A DNA stretch of 64,000 nt from Yanghanlia caeni (GCA_030733815.1 JAUZQE010000011.1:26858-90857), one strand, 5' to 3'; positions 48,253 to 60,805 are shown, counted from the stretch's first letter. The notes: a model not told the origin generated them from the sequence alone. A program made the numbers and translations.

Positions 48253-49272
48253 ATGAAGAATAAATCCCTGACCCAGTACCTGGTCGAACAGCAGCGCCAG
48301 GAAGGTGTCGTCTCGGCCGAGCTGCGCCTGCTGATTGAAACGGTGGCGCGTGCCTGCAAGGCCATCAGCCATGCCGTCGGCAAGGGCGCGCTGGGTGGCG
48401 TGCTGGGCAGCCTGGATTCCGAAAACGTCCAGGGCGAAGTACAGAAGAAGCTCGACGTGCTCTCCAACGAGATTCTGCTCGATGCCAATGAATGGGGTGG
48501 GCACCTGGCCGCCATGGCGTCCGAGGAAATGGAAACCATCCACCTGATTCCGAACCGCTACCCCAAGGGCGAATACCTGCTGCTGTTCGATCCGCTTGAC
48601 GGCTCGTCGAACATCGACGTGAACGTGTCGATCGGCACGATTTTTTCGGTACTGCGCGCACCGGCCGACGCATCGGGCCGCGAGATCGAAGAACGCGACT
48701 TCCTGCAACCGGGCACGCGTCAGGTTGCCGCCGGCTATGCCGTGTACGGGCCGCAGACCATGCTGGTGCTTACCGTGGGCAACGGCGTGGTGGGCTTTAC
48801 GCTCGACCGCGAAACCGGCGCCTGGCGTCTCACGCACGACGATATCCGCATTCCCGAACAAACGGCCGAATTCGCCATCAACATGTCGAACATGCGCCAC
48901 TGGGAAATGCCGGTGCGCCGCTACATTCATGAATGCCTGGCAGGCAAGGAAGGGCCGCTGGGCAAGAACTACAACATGCGCTGGGTGGCTTCGATGGTTG
49001 CCGACGTGCACCGCATCCTGAGCCGCGGCGGCGTGTTCATGTACCCGCGCGACGAACGCCCCAGCGGCAAGGCCGGCAAGCTGCGCCTGATGTACGAGGC
49101 CAACCCCATGAGTTTCATCGTGGAACAGGCCGGCGGCGTCGCGATCGACGGCGAACACCGCATTCTCGACATCGAACCCACCGCACTGCACCAGCGCGTC
49201 GGCGTGGTTCTGGGCTCACGCGAGGAAGTCGAACGCGTGCAGCGCTACCATCGGGAAGCGCAGCAGAATTAA
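48253..49272 (+). CDS. fbp: Fructose-1,6-bisphosphatase class 1
   Basis: Hydrolyses fructose 1,6-bisphosphate for gluconeogenesis, 339 residues. Metal site: [20 protein letters not shown] near residue 115, and the C-terminal [20 protein letters not shown] includes the substrate-binding Lys and Glu. [12 protein letters not shown] is also conserved. It starts three bases after pepN, so the genes form one operon, and a strong terminator follows. Confidence 0.95.
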   Translation: MKNKSLTQYLVEQQRQEGVVSAELRLLIETVARACKAISHAVGKGALGGVLGSLDSENVQGEVQKKLDVLSNEILLDANEWGGHLAAMASEEMETIHLIPNRYPKGEYLLLFDPLDGSSNIDVNVSIGTIFSVLRAPADASGREIEERDFLQPGTRQVAAGYAVYGPQTMLVLTVGNGVVGFTLDRETGAWRLTHDDIRIPEQTAEFAINMSNMRHWEMPVRRYIHECLAGKEGPLGKNYNMRWVASMVADVHRILSRGGVFMYPRDERPSGKAGKLRLMYEANPMSFIVEQAGGVAIDGEHRILDIEPTALHQRVGVVLGSREEVERVQRYHREAQQN

Positions 49273-49295
49273 TCACCGTTGCAGCATGAGTTCAC

Positions 49296-49323
49296 AAAAA
49301 GGCCGGCGCGATGCCGGCCTTTT
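49296..49323. terminator. Bidirectional terminator between fbp and quinone oxidoreductase
   Basis: GGCCGGC/GCCGGCC stem (49301-49307 and 49313-49319) with a five-base loop, with A-run before and T-run after, so it works in both directions. The flanking genes converge here. Confidence 0.9.
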
Positions 49324-49343
49324 CGTTTGGGGCGCCGTGGCGA

Positions 49344-50342
49344 TCAGTCGAGCGTGAAGATCGTGGCGCCGGTGGTTTTGCGTGCTGCAAGGGCTTCCTG
49401 CGCCTGCGCGGCTTCCGACAGCGGAAAGCGCTGACCGATGGCGACCTTGATGCGGCCGTCGATGATCAGGCTGAAGAGATCGTCGGCCGCCGCCTGCATG
49501 GTTTCCTGCGTGGGTACGTAATCGCCCAGCTTCGGGCGCGTGACATACAACGAACCCTTGTTGTTCAGCAGTGCCAGATCCACCCCTTCAACAGGCCCGG
49601 AGGCGTTACCGAAGCTCACCATCAGGCCGCGCGGGCGCAGGCAGTCCAGCGAAGTCATCCAGGTATCTTTGCCCACGCCGTCGTACACCACCGGCAGCTT
49701 GGCGCCGTTGGTCAGTTCCTTCACGCGCTCGGCCACGTTCTCGGTGCTGTAGTTGATCACTTCCCAGGCGCCGTGTTCTTTGGCCAGCGCGCACTTTTCA
49801 TCGCTGGAAGCCGTACCGATCAGCTTCACGCCCAGTGCACGCGCCCATTGGCAGGCAAACAGGCCCACACCGCCCGCGGCCGCGTGAAACAGGATCGTTT
49901 CGCCCTCCTGCAGGCGGTAGCACTGACGGAACAGGTACTGCACCGTAAGCCCCTTGAGCATGGCGGCGGCCGCCTCGTCGTAGCTGACCGAATCGGGCAG
50001 CTTCACCACCCGGTCGGCCGGCACGTTGCGCAGGTCGGCATAGGCCCCCAGCGGGCTCTGGCCGTATGCCACGCGGTCACCCACCTTCAGGTGCGTGACG
50101 CCTTCGCCCACCGCCACCACATCGCCCGCGGCCTCGAACCCCAGGCCGTGCGGCAGGGGGTGCGGGTACAGGCCGGTGCGGAAATAAATGTCGATAAAGT
50201 TCAGGCCGACCGCCTTCTGGCGTATAGTCACCTCGCCCTTCGCGGGGGCCGGCACCTCGACCGTTGCAAGCTTGAGTACTTCCGGGCCTCCGTGGGCTTC
50301 GATGCGTATTGCTTTAGCCTGGTTCGTCAATTCCGTCTCCAT
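49344..50342 (-). CDS. NADPH:quinone oxidoreductase (zinc-free MDR family)
   Basis: Medium-chain dehydrogenase of 332 residues, QOR type. Substrate domain: VGLNFIDIYFRTGLYPHPLP. The cofactor-binding Rossmann motif is AAAGGVGLFACQWARALG, and YDGVGKDTWMTSLDCLRPRG follows. Zinc ligands are absent, as in QOR. It reduces quinones with NADPH. The ATG at 50342 (METELTNQAKAIRI) was chosen over a TTG two codons upstream. Confidence 0.92.
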   Translation of the reverse strand: METELTNQAKAIRIEAHGGPEVLKLATVEVPAPAKGEVTIRQKAVGLNFIDIYFRTGLYPHPLPHGLGFEAAGDVVAVGEGVTHLKVGDRVAYGQSPLGAYADLRNVPADRVVKLPDSVSYDEAAAAMLKGLTVQYLFRQCYRLQEGETILFHAAAGGVGLFACQWARALGVKLIGTASSDEKCALAKEHGAWEVINYSTENVAERVKELTNGAKLPVVYDGVGKDTWMTSLDCLRPRGLMVSFGNASGPVEGVDLALLNNKGSLYVTRPKLGDYVPTQETMQAAADDLFSLIIDGRIKVAIGQRFPLSEAAQAQEALAARKTTGATIFTLD

Positions 50343-50503
50343 GCACAATTAAAGTATGAATCGCTCACCGCGTTCTTTGGCGCGGCAACCCGTTTAGTTT
50401 AATACGTCCTTGGCATGCACCTTTATACGACGTCGATACCGGATTGATCGACCCGTCTCAAGAACTCCAATCAGACACCGGCCCTACACATCGCAGCAGC
50501 TCA

Positions 50504-51355
50504 ATGACACGCCAGCACGCCCTCGTTTCCATACACATCGCCGCCGTACTTTTCGGCCTCACCGGCATTTTCGGGGAACTCATCCAGGCTAACGCCCTGG
50601 TCATCACCGCCGGACGCGCTGCCTTTGCGGTGGCGGCCCTGTATGCGTTCATGCGCTGGCAGGGCTCCTCGGCGCGCGCCGGGCTCGACGGGCGCAGCGC
50701 GGCCGTACTGACCATCGCCGGCATCATGCTGGCCATACACTGGATCACGTTTTTCATTGCCGTGAAGGTGGGCGGCGTGGCCATTGCCACGCTGGGTTTT
50801 GCCAGCTTCCCCGCCTTCATTACGCTGTGCGAATGGCTGGTGCTGCGCGAACGGGTGAGTTCTGCCGAATGGGTGATTCTGGCGCTGGTTACCGTCGGTC
50901 TGGTGCTCGTCACGCCCTCGTTCGACTTCCGCGACCAGGCCACCGTGGGCCTGGCCTGGGCGGTGGCGTCGGGGCTGTCGTTCGCGCTGTTCACGCTCAT
51001 CAACCGGCGGGCGGCCGCACACATCTCGGCATATCAGGTGGCATGCTGGGAAAACCTGGTGGTGGTTCTGGTGACCCTGCCCTTCGGGCTGGGCAGCCTG
51101 GGCGAGCCCGGGCTGCTCGACTGGTTCTGGCTCGCCCTGCTGGGCATCTTCTGCACCGCGCTGTCGCACTTTCTGCTGGTTTCCAGCCTGATGGTGCTCA
51201 AGGCCCGCAGCGCGGGCATCGTCATCGCGCTGGAGCCCGTTTATGCGATCGCGTTCGCGGCAATTCTGTTTGCCCAATACCCCAGCCTGCGGGCTTTGGT
51301 GGGCGGGGCGATCATGATCGGCGCAATCGTGTGGTCGGGGCTGCGAAAGGCGTGA
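50504..51355 (+). CDS. EamA/DMT family transporter
   Basis: Ten-helix membrane transporter of 283 residues made of two EamA repeats: LVSIHIAAVLFGLTGIFGEL at the start, ITFFIAVKVGGVAIATLGFA, and in the second half AWAVASGLSFALFTLINRR and GIVIALEPVYAIAFAAILF. Family members export amino acids or metabolites. The substrate is not known. The start is uncertain: ATG 50504 begins the first helix, and a TTG at 50444 extends the frame by 20 hydrophilic residues. Confidence 0.87.
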   Translation: MTRQHALVSIHIAAVLFGLTGIFGELIQANALVITAGRAAFAVAALYAFMRWQGSSARAGLDGRSAAVLTIAGIMLAIHWITFFIAVKVGGVAIATLGFASFPAFITLCEWLVLRERVSSAEWVILALVTVGLVLVTPSFDFRDQATVGLAWAVASGLSFALFTLINRRAAAHISAYQVACWENLVVVLVTLPFGLGSLGEPGLLDWFWLALLGIFCTALSHFLLVSSLMVLKARSAGIVIALEPVYAIAFAAILFAQYPSLRALVGGAIMIGAIVWSGLRKA

Positions 51356-51370
51356 TCGGGCACACGCGTT

Positions 51371-52306
51371 TCAATAGCCCGTTGCCCGGTTCACCACGCC
51401 ACTGACCGCTTCGCCCCGCTCCAGGCGCTCGATACGTTCGACGATCTGCCGCAAGGCGTCGTCTTCCAGGGTCGCAGCCGCCACGTGCGGTGTGACCCGC
51501 ACGCGTGGATGCGCCCAGTACGGGTGATCTGACGGCAGGGGCTCCTGATTGAACACGTCGAGCACCGCCGCCTGTACGTGGCCCGCATCGAGCGCGGCCA
51601 GCAGGTCGGCATCCACCACATGCGCGCCCCGCGCAATGTTGATCACTACCGCTTCGGGCCGCAACTGCCGCAGCAGTGCCGCATCGATGATGCCGGTGGT
51701 CTGCGGGGTGAGCGGCAACAGATTCACCAGCACGCGCGTGCGCGCCAGGAACGCGCCCAGCTGGTCGTCTCCCGCGTACGTGCTGACGCCTTGCAGCGTG
51801 TGCGGGCTGCGCGCCCAGCCCGCCACGGGGTAGCCCAGCGCCGCGACCGCACGCGCCACGTGCGCACCCAGCTGGCCAAGCCCCATGACGCCCACCGGCC
51901 ACTCGTCATAGCGTATGGCGGGCAACGGCGCCCACTGCGCCGCGCGCTGCTGCTTCGCATAGGTTTCCAGCCCGCGCGACAACCAGGCCAAATGATGAAT
52001 GACGTATTCGGCCATTTGCGGCGCCATGCCGGCGTCTTCCAGACGCAGCACGGGCAGTTGCGGCGGCAGGCTGGGCAGCGCCATCACGCCATCGACGCCC
52101 GCGCCCAGGTTGAACACCGCTTTCAGCTCACGCTCGACCTGGAACAATGCATCGGGCGGCGACCACACCACGGCATACTGCGCACCCACCGGCGCATCCC
52201 CCGCCTGCCATGCCCGCACGTCGTGCTGAGGCAGGGCATCTTGCAGTGCCCGATGCCAGCGTTCAGTACTGCCTTGGGCCGCAGTGGCGACAACGATTCT
52301 GACCAC
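51371..52306 (-). CDS. ghrA: Glyoxylate/hydroxypyruvate reductase A
   Basis: NAD(P)H-dependent 2-hydroxyacid dehydrogenase of 311 residues that reduces glyoxylate to glycolate and hydroxypyruvate to glycerate. The Rossmann motif is GLGQLGAHVARAVAALGY. Catalytic Arg is in INIARGAHVVD, Glu in DVFNQEPLP and His in RVTPHVAA. The GTG at 52306 follows AAGGAA with proper spacing; an upstream reading has no such site. It may feed glycolate to the GlcDEF oxidase, but they are 19 kb apart. Confidence 0.93.
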   Translation of the reverse strand: MVRIVVATAAQGSTERWHRALQDALPQHDVRAWQAGDAPVGAQYAVVWSPPDALFQVERELKAVFNLGAGVDGVMALPSLPPQLPVLRLEDAGMAPQMAEYVIHHLAWLSRGLETYAKQQRAAQWAPLPAIRYDEWPVGVMGLGQLGAHVARAVAALGYPVAGWARSPHTLQGVSTYAGDDQLGAFLARTRVLVNLLPLTPQTTGIIDAALLRQLRPEAVVINIARGAHVVDADLLAALDAGHVQAAVLDVFNQEPLPSDHPYWAHPRVRVTPHVAAATLEDDALRQIVERIERLERGEAVSGVVNRATGY

Positions 52307-52375
52307 GTGTATTCCTTTCCTTGTTTGCACTTCATTGAGTTCAACCGGGCGAGCTGCGCGCACCCGAACGGGCCC

Positions 52376-52505
52376 GTCTCACTTGTTATGGCAGGCCTCG
52401 TGCGCGTGAAACCCGGTTCGCCGTCGCGCAGCCGCGGGCCGGACAGTCTCACTAGCCACGGCAGGCCTCGTGCGCGCGAAACGGCCGGCCTCGTGCGCGC
52501 GAAAC
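52376..52505. repeat. Degenerate direct repeats upstream of ghrA
   Basis: A 37-bp unit ending GGCAGGCCTCGTGCGCGTGA then AAC occurs at 52376-52412 and again at 52446-52482 (70-bp period), with a third partial copy (19 bp) at 52487-52505. The second copy reads GCGCGCGAAAC at its end. A perfect 12-bp palindrome GAACCCGGGTTC follows at about 52517. Nothing else is recognisable in this gap of 234 bases. Confidence 0.75.
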
Positions 52506-52540
52506 CGAAGCGCACGAACCCGGGTTCAGCCATTCGACGC

Positions 52541-54034
52541 CTAGCGCCGCCGGCCTGTCAGTGACCCCAGCACGCCGCGCACCATTTCGTTTGCCGCGCG
52601 CCGCACCATGCTTTTGGCCACAGATTGCACCACGCCGTCGCGGCGCCCGCCGCGCGGCCCGGTCGAGCCGAACAGGAAGTCGCTGACAACCCCCATCAGC
52701 CCGGCGTCCTTTTCCTGGCCGGTCGCAGCCTTGCCGTTTTCCTGCACGGGCAGGCTCTCGGCGCGCTTCTGCAGAATCTCGTAGGCCGATTCCCGATCGA
52801 TGGCCTGCTGATATTTCCCCGCCATGAGGGATGCGGCCATGAGCTGCGCGCGCTCGGCCGCCGTGGCCGGCCCGATGCGGCTGCCCGGCGCGGCGACCCA
52901 GGCGCGTTCGGTGAGCGAAGGGCGCCCCGCCTCGTCGAGCATGGACACCAGCGCCTCGCCCACGCCCAGTTCGGTAATGGCCGCTACCAGATCGAGCCCC
53001 GGATTCGGACGCATGGTTTCGGCGGCCGTGCGCACCGCCCGCTGATCGCGCGGCGTGAAGGCGCGCAACGCGTGCTGCACGCGGTTGCCCAGCTGCCCCA
53101 GCACGGTGTCGGGAATATCGAGCGGATTCTGCGTGACGAAGTACACGCCCACACCCTTCGAGCGAATGAGCCGCACCACCTGTTCGACCTTGTCGACCAG
53201 CGCCTTGGGCGCGTCGTCGAACAGCAGGTGGGCCTCGTCGAAGAAGAACACGAACTTCGGCCGGTCGAGATCGCCCACCTCGGGCAGGTTTTCGAACAGT
53301 TCCGCCAGCAGCCACAGCAGGAACACCGCGTACAGGCGCGGCGACTGCATCAGGCGGTCGGCCGCCAGAATGTTGATGACGCCCCGGCCCGATGCATCGG
53401 TACGCATCAGGTCGAAGATCTGCAGCATGGGTTCGCCAAAGAAGTGCTCGGCTCCCTGCGCCTCCAGGCGCAGCAACGCACGCTGAATGGCGCCCACCGA
53501 TGCCGGCGCAATGTTGCCGTAGCGCCCGCGCAGCTCGGCCGCCCGGTCGCTGACCGCCTGCAGCATGGCACGCAGGTCTTTCAGGTCGAGCAGCAGCAGA
53601 CCTTCTTCGTCGGCCACCCGGAAGACGATGTTCAGCACGCCTTCCTGCGTATCGTTCAGCTCCAGCATGCGCGCCAGCAGCAGCGGCCCCATGTCGGAGA
53701 TGGTGGCACGCAGAGGGTGGCCCTGTTCCCCGAAAATATCCCAGAACTCGACAGGGGCGGCACCCCACGCGGGCTCGGCAAGGCCCAGGCGTTCGAGCCG
53801 CTGCTGCAGCTTGGGGCTGGGCACCGCGGCCTGCGACAGGCCCGACAAATCGCCCTTTACGTCGGCCACGAACACCGGGGTGCCGATGCGGCTGAACGCT
53901 TCGGCCAATACCTGCAGCGTCACCGTCTTGCCCGTACCGGTGGCGCCCGTGATGCACCCGTGACGATTCGCCAGCCGGGGCAGCAGCGCAACGGGGCCGC
54001 CTGCCCCCTGCGCCATGATGATGGGTTCAGCCAT
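52541..54034 (-). CDS. HerA-like ATPase, DUF853 family
   Basis: Cytosolic P-loop ATPase of 497 residues. Walker A is [20 protein letters not shown] and Walker B is [13 protein letters not shown], followed by a sensor [14 protein letters not shown]. The C-terminal half matches the DUF853/YjgR family, a HerA-related helicase group of unknown role in bacteria. A C-terminal basic tail ([20 protein letters not shown]) is present. The start (MAEPIIMAQ) is chosen because the longer frame adds residues not seen in the family. Divergent from yebC. Confidence 0.9.
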   Translation of the reverse strand: MAEPIIMAQGAGGPVALLPRLANRHGCITGATGTGKTVTLQVLAEAFSRIGTPVFVADVKGDLSGLSQAAVPSPKLQQRLERLGLAEPAWGAAPVEFWDIFGEQGHPLRATISDMGPLLLARMLELNDTQEGVLNIVFRVADEEGLLLLDLKDLRAMLQAVSDRAAELRGRYGNIAPASVGAIQRALLRLEAQGAEHFFGEPMLQIFDLMRTDASGRGVINILAADRLMQSPRLYAVFLLWLLAELFENLPEVGDLDRPKFVFFFDEAHLLFDDAPKALVDKVEQVVRLIRSKGVGVYFVTQNPLDIPDTVLGQLGNRVQHALRAFTPRDQRAVRTAAETMRPNPGLDLVAAITELGVGEALVSMLDEAGRPSLTERAWVAAPGSRIGPATAAERAQLMAASLMAGKYQQAIDRESAYEILQKRAESLPVQENGKAATGQEKDAGLMGVVSDFLFGSTGPRGGRRDGVVQSVAKSMVRRAANEMVRGVLGSLTGRRR

Positions 54035-54202
54035 GACTTTGACCCCCGCGTGTAAATTGGACACAATGGCCCGGAGTGTAAATCAAGGGGCCCCCGTTCT
54101 GGGAAGCGCCGGATAACCCGAAGAACTCGCAGGCGCTTTCGCAGCATCCGAACGATGCTCGGGGGTAAAATTCACGTTTTCCAAGCGTTTTATCAGACAA
54201 TT

Positions 54203-54943
54203 ATGGCCGGACACAGTAAATGGGCGAACATCCAGCACCGCAAGGGGCGTCAAGACGCCAAGCGCGGCAAGCTCTGGACAAAGATCATCCGTGAAATCAC
54301 CGTCGCAGCACGAGACGGCGGCCCCGACCCGGAATCCAACCCGCGTCTGCGCCTGGCCTGGGACAAGGCCACGGCCGCGAACATGCCCAAAGACAACATC
54401 CAGCGCGCCATTCAGCGTGGCGCCGGCGGTGGCGACGGCAACAACTACGAAGAAGTGCGCTACGAAGGCTATGGCCCCGGTGGCGCCGCCATTCTCATCG
54501 ACTGCATGACCGACAACCGCACCCGCACCGTGGCCGAAGTGCGCCACGCGCTGAACAAGCATGGCGGCAACCTGGGGCAAGACGGCTCGGTCACCTTCCT
54601 GTTCAAGCACTGCGGCCAGTTCCTGTTCGCCCCGGGCGTGTCTGAAGACGCCGTCATGGAAGTGGCGCTCGAAGCCGGTGCCGACGACGTGATCACCGAC
54701 GAAGACGGCATGATCGAGGTCGTGTGCGAACCGTCGGCCTACGAGGCCGTGAAGGCCGCCTTCGAAGCCGCCGGCCTGGTGCCGGAAGTGCAGGACGTGG
54801 TCATGAAGGCACTGAACGAAACCGAACTCACCGGCGACGACGCCGAGCGCACCCAGAAACTGATCGACATGCTCGAATCCCTCGACGACGTGCAGCAGGT
54901 CTACACCACCGCCGTATTCGACGAATCCGCGCAACCCTCGTAA
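54203..54943 (+). CDS. yebC: YebC/PmpR-family protein
   Basis: Conserved protein of 246 residues that acts as a transcriptional regulator in some species and has been linked to relief of ribosome stalling at proline runs. The N-terminus [20 protein letters not shown] is the signature, followed by [37 protein letters not shown] and [17 protein letters not shown]. First of a rightward run with purD, hemF and nadD. Confidence 0.95.
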   Translation: MAGHSKWANIQHRKGRQDAKRGKLWTKIIREITVAARDGGPDPESNPRLRLAWDKATAANMPKDNIQRAIQRGAGGGDGNNYEEVRYEGYGPGGAAILIDCMTDNRTRTVAEVRHALNKHGGNLGQDGSVTFLFKHCGQFLFAPGVSEDAVMEVALEAGADDVITDEDGMIEVVCEPSAYEAVKAAFEAAGLVPEVQDVVMKALNETELTGDDAERTQKLIDMLESLDDVQQVYTTAVFDESAQPS

Positions 54944-55007
54944 GCTCCCCGAATCCCGTTTCCCATCGCCCGGCCCGCCGGGCGGGCCAACTCCTCATAC
55001 GAAAAAC

Positions 55008-56336
55008 ATGAAACTACTTGTCATCGGCAGCGGCGGACGCGAACACGCGCTGGCCTGGCGCCTTGCCCGGTCGCCACGCGTACAAACCGTGTATGTCGCA
55101 CCGGGCAATGGCGGCACGGCGCGCGCCTCGCAAATCGAAAACGTCGCACTCACCGACATCAACGATCTGATCGAATTCGCGCGCACCGAAAAAATCGCCT
55201 ACACCGTGGTCGGCCCCGAAGCACCGCTTGCGGCCGGCATCGTCGACGCCTTCCAGGCGGCGGGCCTCAAAATCTTTGGGCCCATCCGCGAGGCCGCGCA
55301 GCTCGAAAGCTCCAAAGACTACGCCAAGGCCTTCATGGTGCGCCATGGCATCCCCACGGCCGGCTACGAAAGCTTCACCGAGGCCGGGGCTGCGCACCGC
55401 TACATCGATGAGCACGGCGCGCCCATCGTCATCAAGGCCGATGGCCTGGCCGCGGGCAAGGGTGTGGTGGTGGCCGCCACCCCCGAAGAAGCCCACCGTG
55501 CCGTCGACGACATGCTTGGCGGCAATGCCTTTGGCGAGGCCGGTGCTCGGGTGGTCATCGAAGAATTCCTTGAAGGCGAGGAAGCCAGCTTCATCGTAAT
55601 GTGCGACGGCCACAACGTGCTGCCGCTGGCCACCAGCCAGGATCACAAGCGCCTGCTCGACGGCGACCACGGCCCCAACACGGGCGGCATGGGCGCGTAT
55701 TCCCCCGCACCCATCGTCAGCCCCGCGCTGCACAACCGCATCATGCGCGAGATCATCCAGCCGGCCATCACCGGCATGGCGCGCGACGGCGTGCCCTACA
55801 CGGGCTTTCTGTACGCCGGGCTCATGATCGGCCCGGGGCCCGACGCCACGCGTTCGATCAAGCTGCTGGAATTCAACTGCCGCATGGGCGACCCGGAAAC
55901 CCAGCCGATCATGATGCGCATCAAAAGCGATTTCAGCGAAACGCTCGAACTGGCCATCGCGGGCCGTCTCGACGAAGCCGAAATCGAATGGGATCGCCGC
56001 GCAGCGCTGGGCGTGGTGCTGGCCGCGGCCGGCTACCCCGGTTCGCCCCGCACGGGCGACCCGATCACCCGCCTGGCCCCCGACACCGACGAATGCGTGG
56101 TCTTCCACGCCGGCACCACGCTCGACGGCGACACGCTCAAGACTTCGGGCGGGCGCGTACTGTGCGTCACGGCGCTGGGTGATTCGCTCAAGCGCGCCCA
56201 GGCCACCGCCTACGACGCCATCACCCGCACCCATTTCGACGGCCAGCAGTACCGCCGCGACATCGGCTGGCGGGCGCTGCCCCAGTCGGGCAACGCAGCA
56301 GGCGCCGCGCGTAACCCGGGTTCCGGCAGCGCATGA
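55008..56336 (+). CDS. purD: Phosphoribosylamine-glycine ligase
   Basis: ATP-grasp enzyme that joins phosphoribosylamine and glycine in purine synthesis. It is 442 residues. N-terminal domain: [20 protein letters not shown] and [14 protein letters not shown]. The ATP-grasp portion has [17 protein letters not shown], and [15 protein letters not shown] and [15 protein letters not shown] follow. Start ATG 55008 is correct for the family. It overlaps hemF by four bases (ATGA). Confidence 0.96.
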   Translation: MKLLVIGSGGREHALAWRLARSPRVQTVYVAPGNGGTARASQIENVALTDINDLIEFARTEKIAYTVVGPEAPLAAGIVDAFQAAGLKIFGPIREAAQLESSKDYAKAFMVRHGIPTAGYESFTEAGAAHRYIDEHGAPIVIKADGLAAGKGVVVAATPEEAHRAVDDMLGGNAFGEAGARVVIEEFLEGEEASFIVMCDGHNVLPLATSQDHKRLLDGDHGPNTGGMGAYSPAPIVSPALHNRIMREIIQPAITGMARDGVPYTGFLYAGLMIGPGPDATRSIKLLEFNCRMGDPETQPIMMRIKSDFSETLELAIAGRLDEAEIEWDRRAALGVVLAAAGYPGSPRTGDPITRLAPDTDECVVFHAGTTLDGDTLKTSGGRVLCVTALGDSLKRAQATAYDAITRTHFDGQQYRRDIGWRALPQSGNAAGAARNPGSGSA

Positions 56337-57238
56337 GCATTCAGGAAGACACCGCACGCAACTGGTTCACCGGCCTGCAGGCCGACATCGTTGCGGAACT
56401 CGAAACCGTGGGCGGCGCGCCATTCATCAGCGACGCCTGGACACGCACCGAAGGGGGCGGCGGCCTGAGCCGCTACGTGGAAGGCGGCCCGGTGTTCGAG
56501 CGCGGCGCCGTGCTGTTCAGCCACGTGCAGGGCACGCGTCTGCCGCCTTCGGCCAGTGCGCATCGCCCGCACCTGGCCGGGCGCCCCTGGCAGGCCATGG
56601 GTGTGTCGCTGGTGCTGCACCCGCGCAACCCCTTCGTGCCCACCGTGCACATGAACGTGCGCTGCTTCGTGGCCCAGGCCCACGCGGCGGGCGAAGAAGA
56701 CGTCTTCTGGTTCGGCGGCGGGCTCGACCTCACGCCCTATTACCCCTTCGAAGACGACGTGCGCCACTTTCACCGGGTGTGCCACGACGCGCTGACGCCG
56801 TTTGGCAGCCACCTGTACCCAGAATGGAAGAAGGCGTGCGACGAATACTTCTATCTGAAACACCGCGGTGAAACGCGTGGCGTGGGCGGGCTGTTTTTCG
56901 ACGACCTGAACGAAGGCGGCTTCGAGCCCTGCTTTGCCATCACCCGTGCCGTGGGCGAATGCTTTGTGCCGGCCTACCTGCCGATTGTCGAGCGGCGCAT
57001 GAACACGCCCTACACCGACACGCATCGCGACTTCCAGGCCTACCGGCGCGGCCGCTACGTGGAATTCAACCTGGTGTACGACCGCGGCACACTATTTGGC
57101 CTGCAGTCGGGCGGGCGCACCGAATCGATTCTGCTTTCCATGCCGCCCGTGGCCACCTGGAAGTACGACTGGTCGCCCGAACCGGGCACGCCGGAAGCCG
57201 CGCTATACGACTACCTGCGGCCACGGGAATGGATTTGA
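56333..57238 (+). CDS. hemF: Oxygen-dependent coproporphyrinogen III oxidase
   Basis: Decarboxylates coproporphyrinogen III in haem synthesis using oxygen, 301 residues. Motifs: [54 protein letters not shown] with active-site His and Asp, and the C-terminal [20 protein letters not shown] and ESILLSMPP. Overlaps purD at the start and nadD at the end by ten bases. The order hemF-nadD-rsfS-rlmH is conserved across Bordetella and relatives. Confidence 0.96.
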   Translation: MSIQEDTARNWFTGLQADIVAELETVGGAPFISDAWTRTEGGGGLSRYVEGGPVFERGAVLFSHVQGTRLPPSASAHRPHLAGRPWQAMGVSLVLHPRNPFVPTVHMNVRCFVAQAHAAGEEDVFWFGGGLDLTPYYPFEDDVRHFHRVCHDALTPFGSHLYPEWKKACDEYFYLKHRGETRGVGGLFFDDLNEGGFEPCFAITRAVGECFVPAYLPIVERRMNTPYTDTHRDFQAYRRGRYVEFNLVYDRGTLFGLQSGGRTESILLSMPPVATWKYDWSPEPGTPEAALYDYLRPREWI

Positions 57239-57834
57239 GCAGACAGGGTTTGCTGGGCGGCAGCTTCGACCCCGTGCACCGGGCACACATCGCGCTGGCG
57301 CGGCATGCCCTGGAACATCTGCGGCTCGGGCGCGTCACCCTCATTCCTGCCGCCCAGCCCTGGCAGCGCCAGGCGCTGGGGGCCAGCGCCGCGCAACGCG
57401 TGGCCATGCTGCGCCTGGCCGTGGCCGACGAACCGGGGCTCGATATCAGCACCATTGAAATCGATCGCGGCGGCCCCACCTACACCATCGATACGCTGCG
57501 TGCCCTGCCCCCGGGGCCGGAATACTTCTGGATACTGGGCGCCGACCAGCTGGAAAACTTCTGCACCTGGCGCGAATGGGAAGACATCGTGGCCCGCGTG
57601 CAACTGGCCGTGGCCGCACGCCCCGGCTCGCAACCACAGCCACCGGCCGCGCTGCAGGCCCGCCTGCAGCAGCTGGGCCGCACGCTGCACCACGTGCCCA
57701 TGCCGCCCAGCACGATCTCGGCCACCGCCATACGGGCGCGCATCGCCCGGGGCGAATCGGCCGACAGCATGCTGCACCCTGCCGTGGCACAATATATTCA
57801 ACGCAACGCACTCTACCGAAACCCTGCAGCCTAG
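57229..57834 (+). CDS. nadD: Nicotinate-nucleotide adenylyltransferase
   Basis: Adenylates nicotinate mononucleotide in NAD synthesis. It is 201 residues. The nucleotide-binding motif is [17 protein letters not shown] (the family has GGTFDPxHxGH), and the C-terminal [16 protein letters not shown] matches the ISSTxIR block. Start ATG 57229 lies within hemF; a longer reading upstream is an artefact of the overlap. Confidence 0.94.
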   Translation: MDLSRQGLLGGSFDPVHRAHIALARHALEHLRLGRVTLIPAAQPWQRQALGASAAQRVAMLRLAVADEPGLDISTIEIDRGGPTYTIDTLRALPPGPEYFWILGADQLENFCTWREWEDIVARVQLAVAARPGSQPQPPAALQARLQQLGRTLHHVPMPPSTISATAIRARIARGESADSMLHPAVAQYIQRNALYRNPAA

Positions 57835-57852
57835 GCTGCAACACGGGCCCTT

Positions 57853-58263
57853 ATGGACATTCAAAAACTGCAACGCCTGGTCATTGACGCGCTGGAAGAC
57901 GTCAAGGCCCAAGATATCAAGGTCTTCAACACCTCGCACATCACCAGCCTGTTCGACCGGGTGGTGATCGCCAGCGGAACGTCGAACCGGCAGACACGGG
58001 CGCTCGCTTCCAGCGTGGCCGACAAGGCCCGCGAGAACAACATCCCGATTCTGGCCTACGAAGGCGAAGAAACCGGCGAATGGGTGCTGGTCGACCTGGG
58101 CGACATCGTGGTGCACTGCATGCAGCCGGCCATCCGCCAGTACTACAACCTGGAAGAAATCTGGGGCGGCAAGCCGGTGCGCGTGAAGCTGCTGCCGCAA
58201 TCCACCATTCCTGCCGCACCCGAAACCTACGCCTTCGATCAGAACGACGAAGACGAGGCATGA
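57853..58263 (+). CDS. rsfS: Ribosome silencing factor RsfS
   Basis: Binds ribosomal protein uL14 and blocks subunit joining during starvation, 136 residues. DUF143 domain: [57 protein letters not shown] and the C-terminal YNLEEIWG. It lies 18 bases after nadD and overlaps rlmH by four bases. Confidence 0.95.
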   Translation: MDIQKLQRLVIDALEDVKAQDIKVFNTSHITSLFDRVVIASGTSNRQTRALASSVADKARENNIPILAYEGEETGEWVLVDLGDIVVHCMQPAIRQYYNLEEIWGGKPVRVKLLPQSTIPAAPETYAFDQNDEDEA

Positions 58264-58730
58264 AGCTGATCGTGGCCGCCGTGGGCGCGCGCATGCCCGG
58301 CTGGGTGGATGACGCCTGGAAGGACTACGCCAAGCGCCTGCCCGCCGACTGCGCCCTGGAACTGCGCGAAATCAAACCCGAACCCCGCAGCTCGCGCAAG
58401 ACGCCGGCCCAGCTCATGGCCGCCGAAGCGCGGCGCATCGAGGCCGCCCTGCCCCCCGGCTGCCACCGCGTGGCACTCGACGAACGCGGCAAGGATCTTT
58501 CCACCGTACAGCTTTCGGCGCGCCTGGAACACTGGCGCACCCTGGGCAGCGACGTGGCCTTTCTGATTGGCGGGCCCGACGGCCTGGATGCCGACCTCAA
58601 GCGCCAGTGCCCCGAGATGCTGCGCCTGTCGGCGCTGACGCTGCCGCACCCCATGGTGCGCATTCTTCTGGCGGAACAACTGTACCGCGCCTGGGCTATC
58701 ATGACAGGCCACCCCTATCATCGGGCCTGA
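58260..58730 (+). CDS. rlmH: 23S rRNA pseudouridine-1915 N3-methyltransferase
   Basis: SPOUT methyltransferase of 156 residues that modifies helix 69 of 23S rRNA. The knot motif is [16 protein letters not shown], and the C-terminus ends [14 protein letters not shown], both conserved. The N-terminal [20 protein letters not shown] is typical. Start overlaps rsfS stop (ATGA). Confidence 0.95.
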   Translation: MKLIVAAVGARMPGWVDDAWKDYAKRLPADCALELREIKPEPRSSRKTPAQLMAAEARRIEAALPPGCHRVALDERGKDLSTVQLSARLEHWRTLGSDVAFLIGGPDGLDADLKRQCPEMLRLSALTLPHPMVRILLAEQLYRAWAIMTGHPYHRA

Positions 58731-58757
58731 TTCACCTGAACCGCAAGGCGACGACCC

Positions 58758-60200
<1,443 letters not shown>

Positions 60201-60202
60201 AG

Positions 60203-60805
60203 GTGAACTTCCCACGCCTTTACTTAGCGTCAGCCAGCCCGCGCCGGCACGAGATTCTGACCCAGCTGGGCGTACCCCACGACGTACTGAAACTGCCCGC
60301 CGTGGCCGGGGAAGACGAACCCCGCCTGCCCGGCGAGCCGCCCGCCGACTACGTGCGGCGCACCGCGCGCGACAAGGCGCTGCGTGCGTTGGCCTACCTT
60401 GCCAGCCCCGCCGGCAACGGCTTTGAGCCGCGCCCGGTGCTTGCGGCCGACACCACCGTGATTCTGGACGACGACATACTGGGCAAACCGGTGAACGTTG
60501 ACGATGCCCGCCGCATGCTGTGGCGGCTTTCCGGCCGTGAACACGAAGTGCGCACCGCCGTGGTGGTGGCCACGCCCGAGCGGCTGCTGGAAGACGTATC
60601 GGTAACCACGGTGCACTTTGCCAAGCTGAACGAGGCCGACGTTGACGCCTACTGCGCCTCAGGCGAGCCCATGGACAAGGCCGGCGCCTATGGCATTCAG
60701 GGCCTGGCGGGGCTGTTCGTGGAACATATTGCCGGCAGCTTCACGGGCGTGATGGGGCTGCCGGTGTTTGAGACGGGCCGGCTGCTGCGGCGGTTCGCGC
60801 CGTAA
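60203..60805 (+). CDS. Maf-type nucleoside triphosphate pyrophosphatase
   Basis: Hydrolyses dTTP/UTP or modified nucleotides to limit misincorporation, 200 residues. Maf motif: LYLASASPRRHEILTQLGV. The catalytic Asp is in VLAADTTVILDD, and the C-terminal MDKAGAYGIQGLAG is conserved. The start is a GTG two bases after the pyk stop, and a GAAGG lies in front, so it is coupled to pyk. Whether it is the YhdE or YceF type is not decided; the motif fits YhdE. Confidence 0.92.
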   Translation: MNFPRLYLASASPRRHEILTQLGVPHDVLKLPAVAGEDEPRLPGEPPADYVRRTARDKALRALAYLASPAGNGFEPRPVLAADTTVILDDDILGKPVNVDDARRMLWRLSGREHEVRTAVVVATPERLLEDVSVTTVHFAKLNEADVDAYCASGEPMDKAGAYGIQGLAGLFVEHIAGSFTGVMGLPVFETGRLLRRFAP

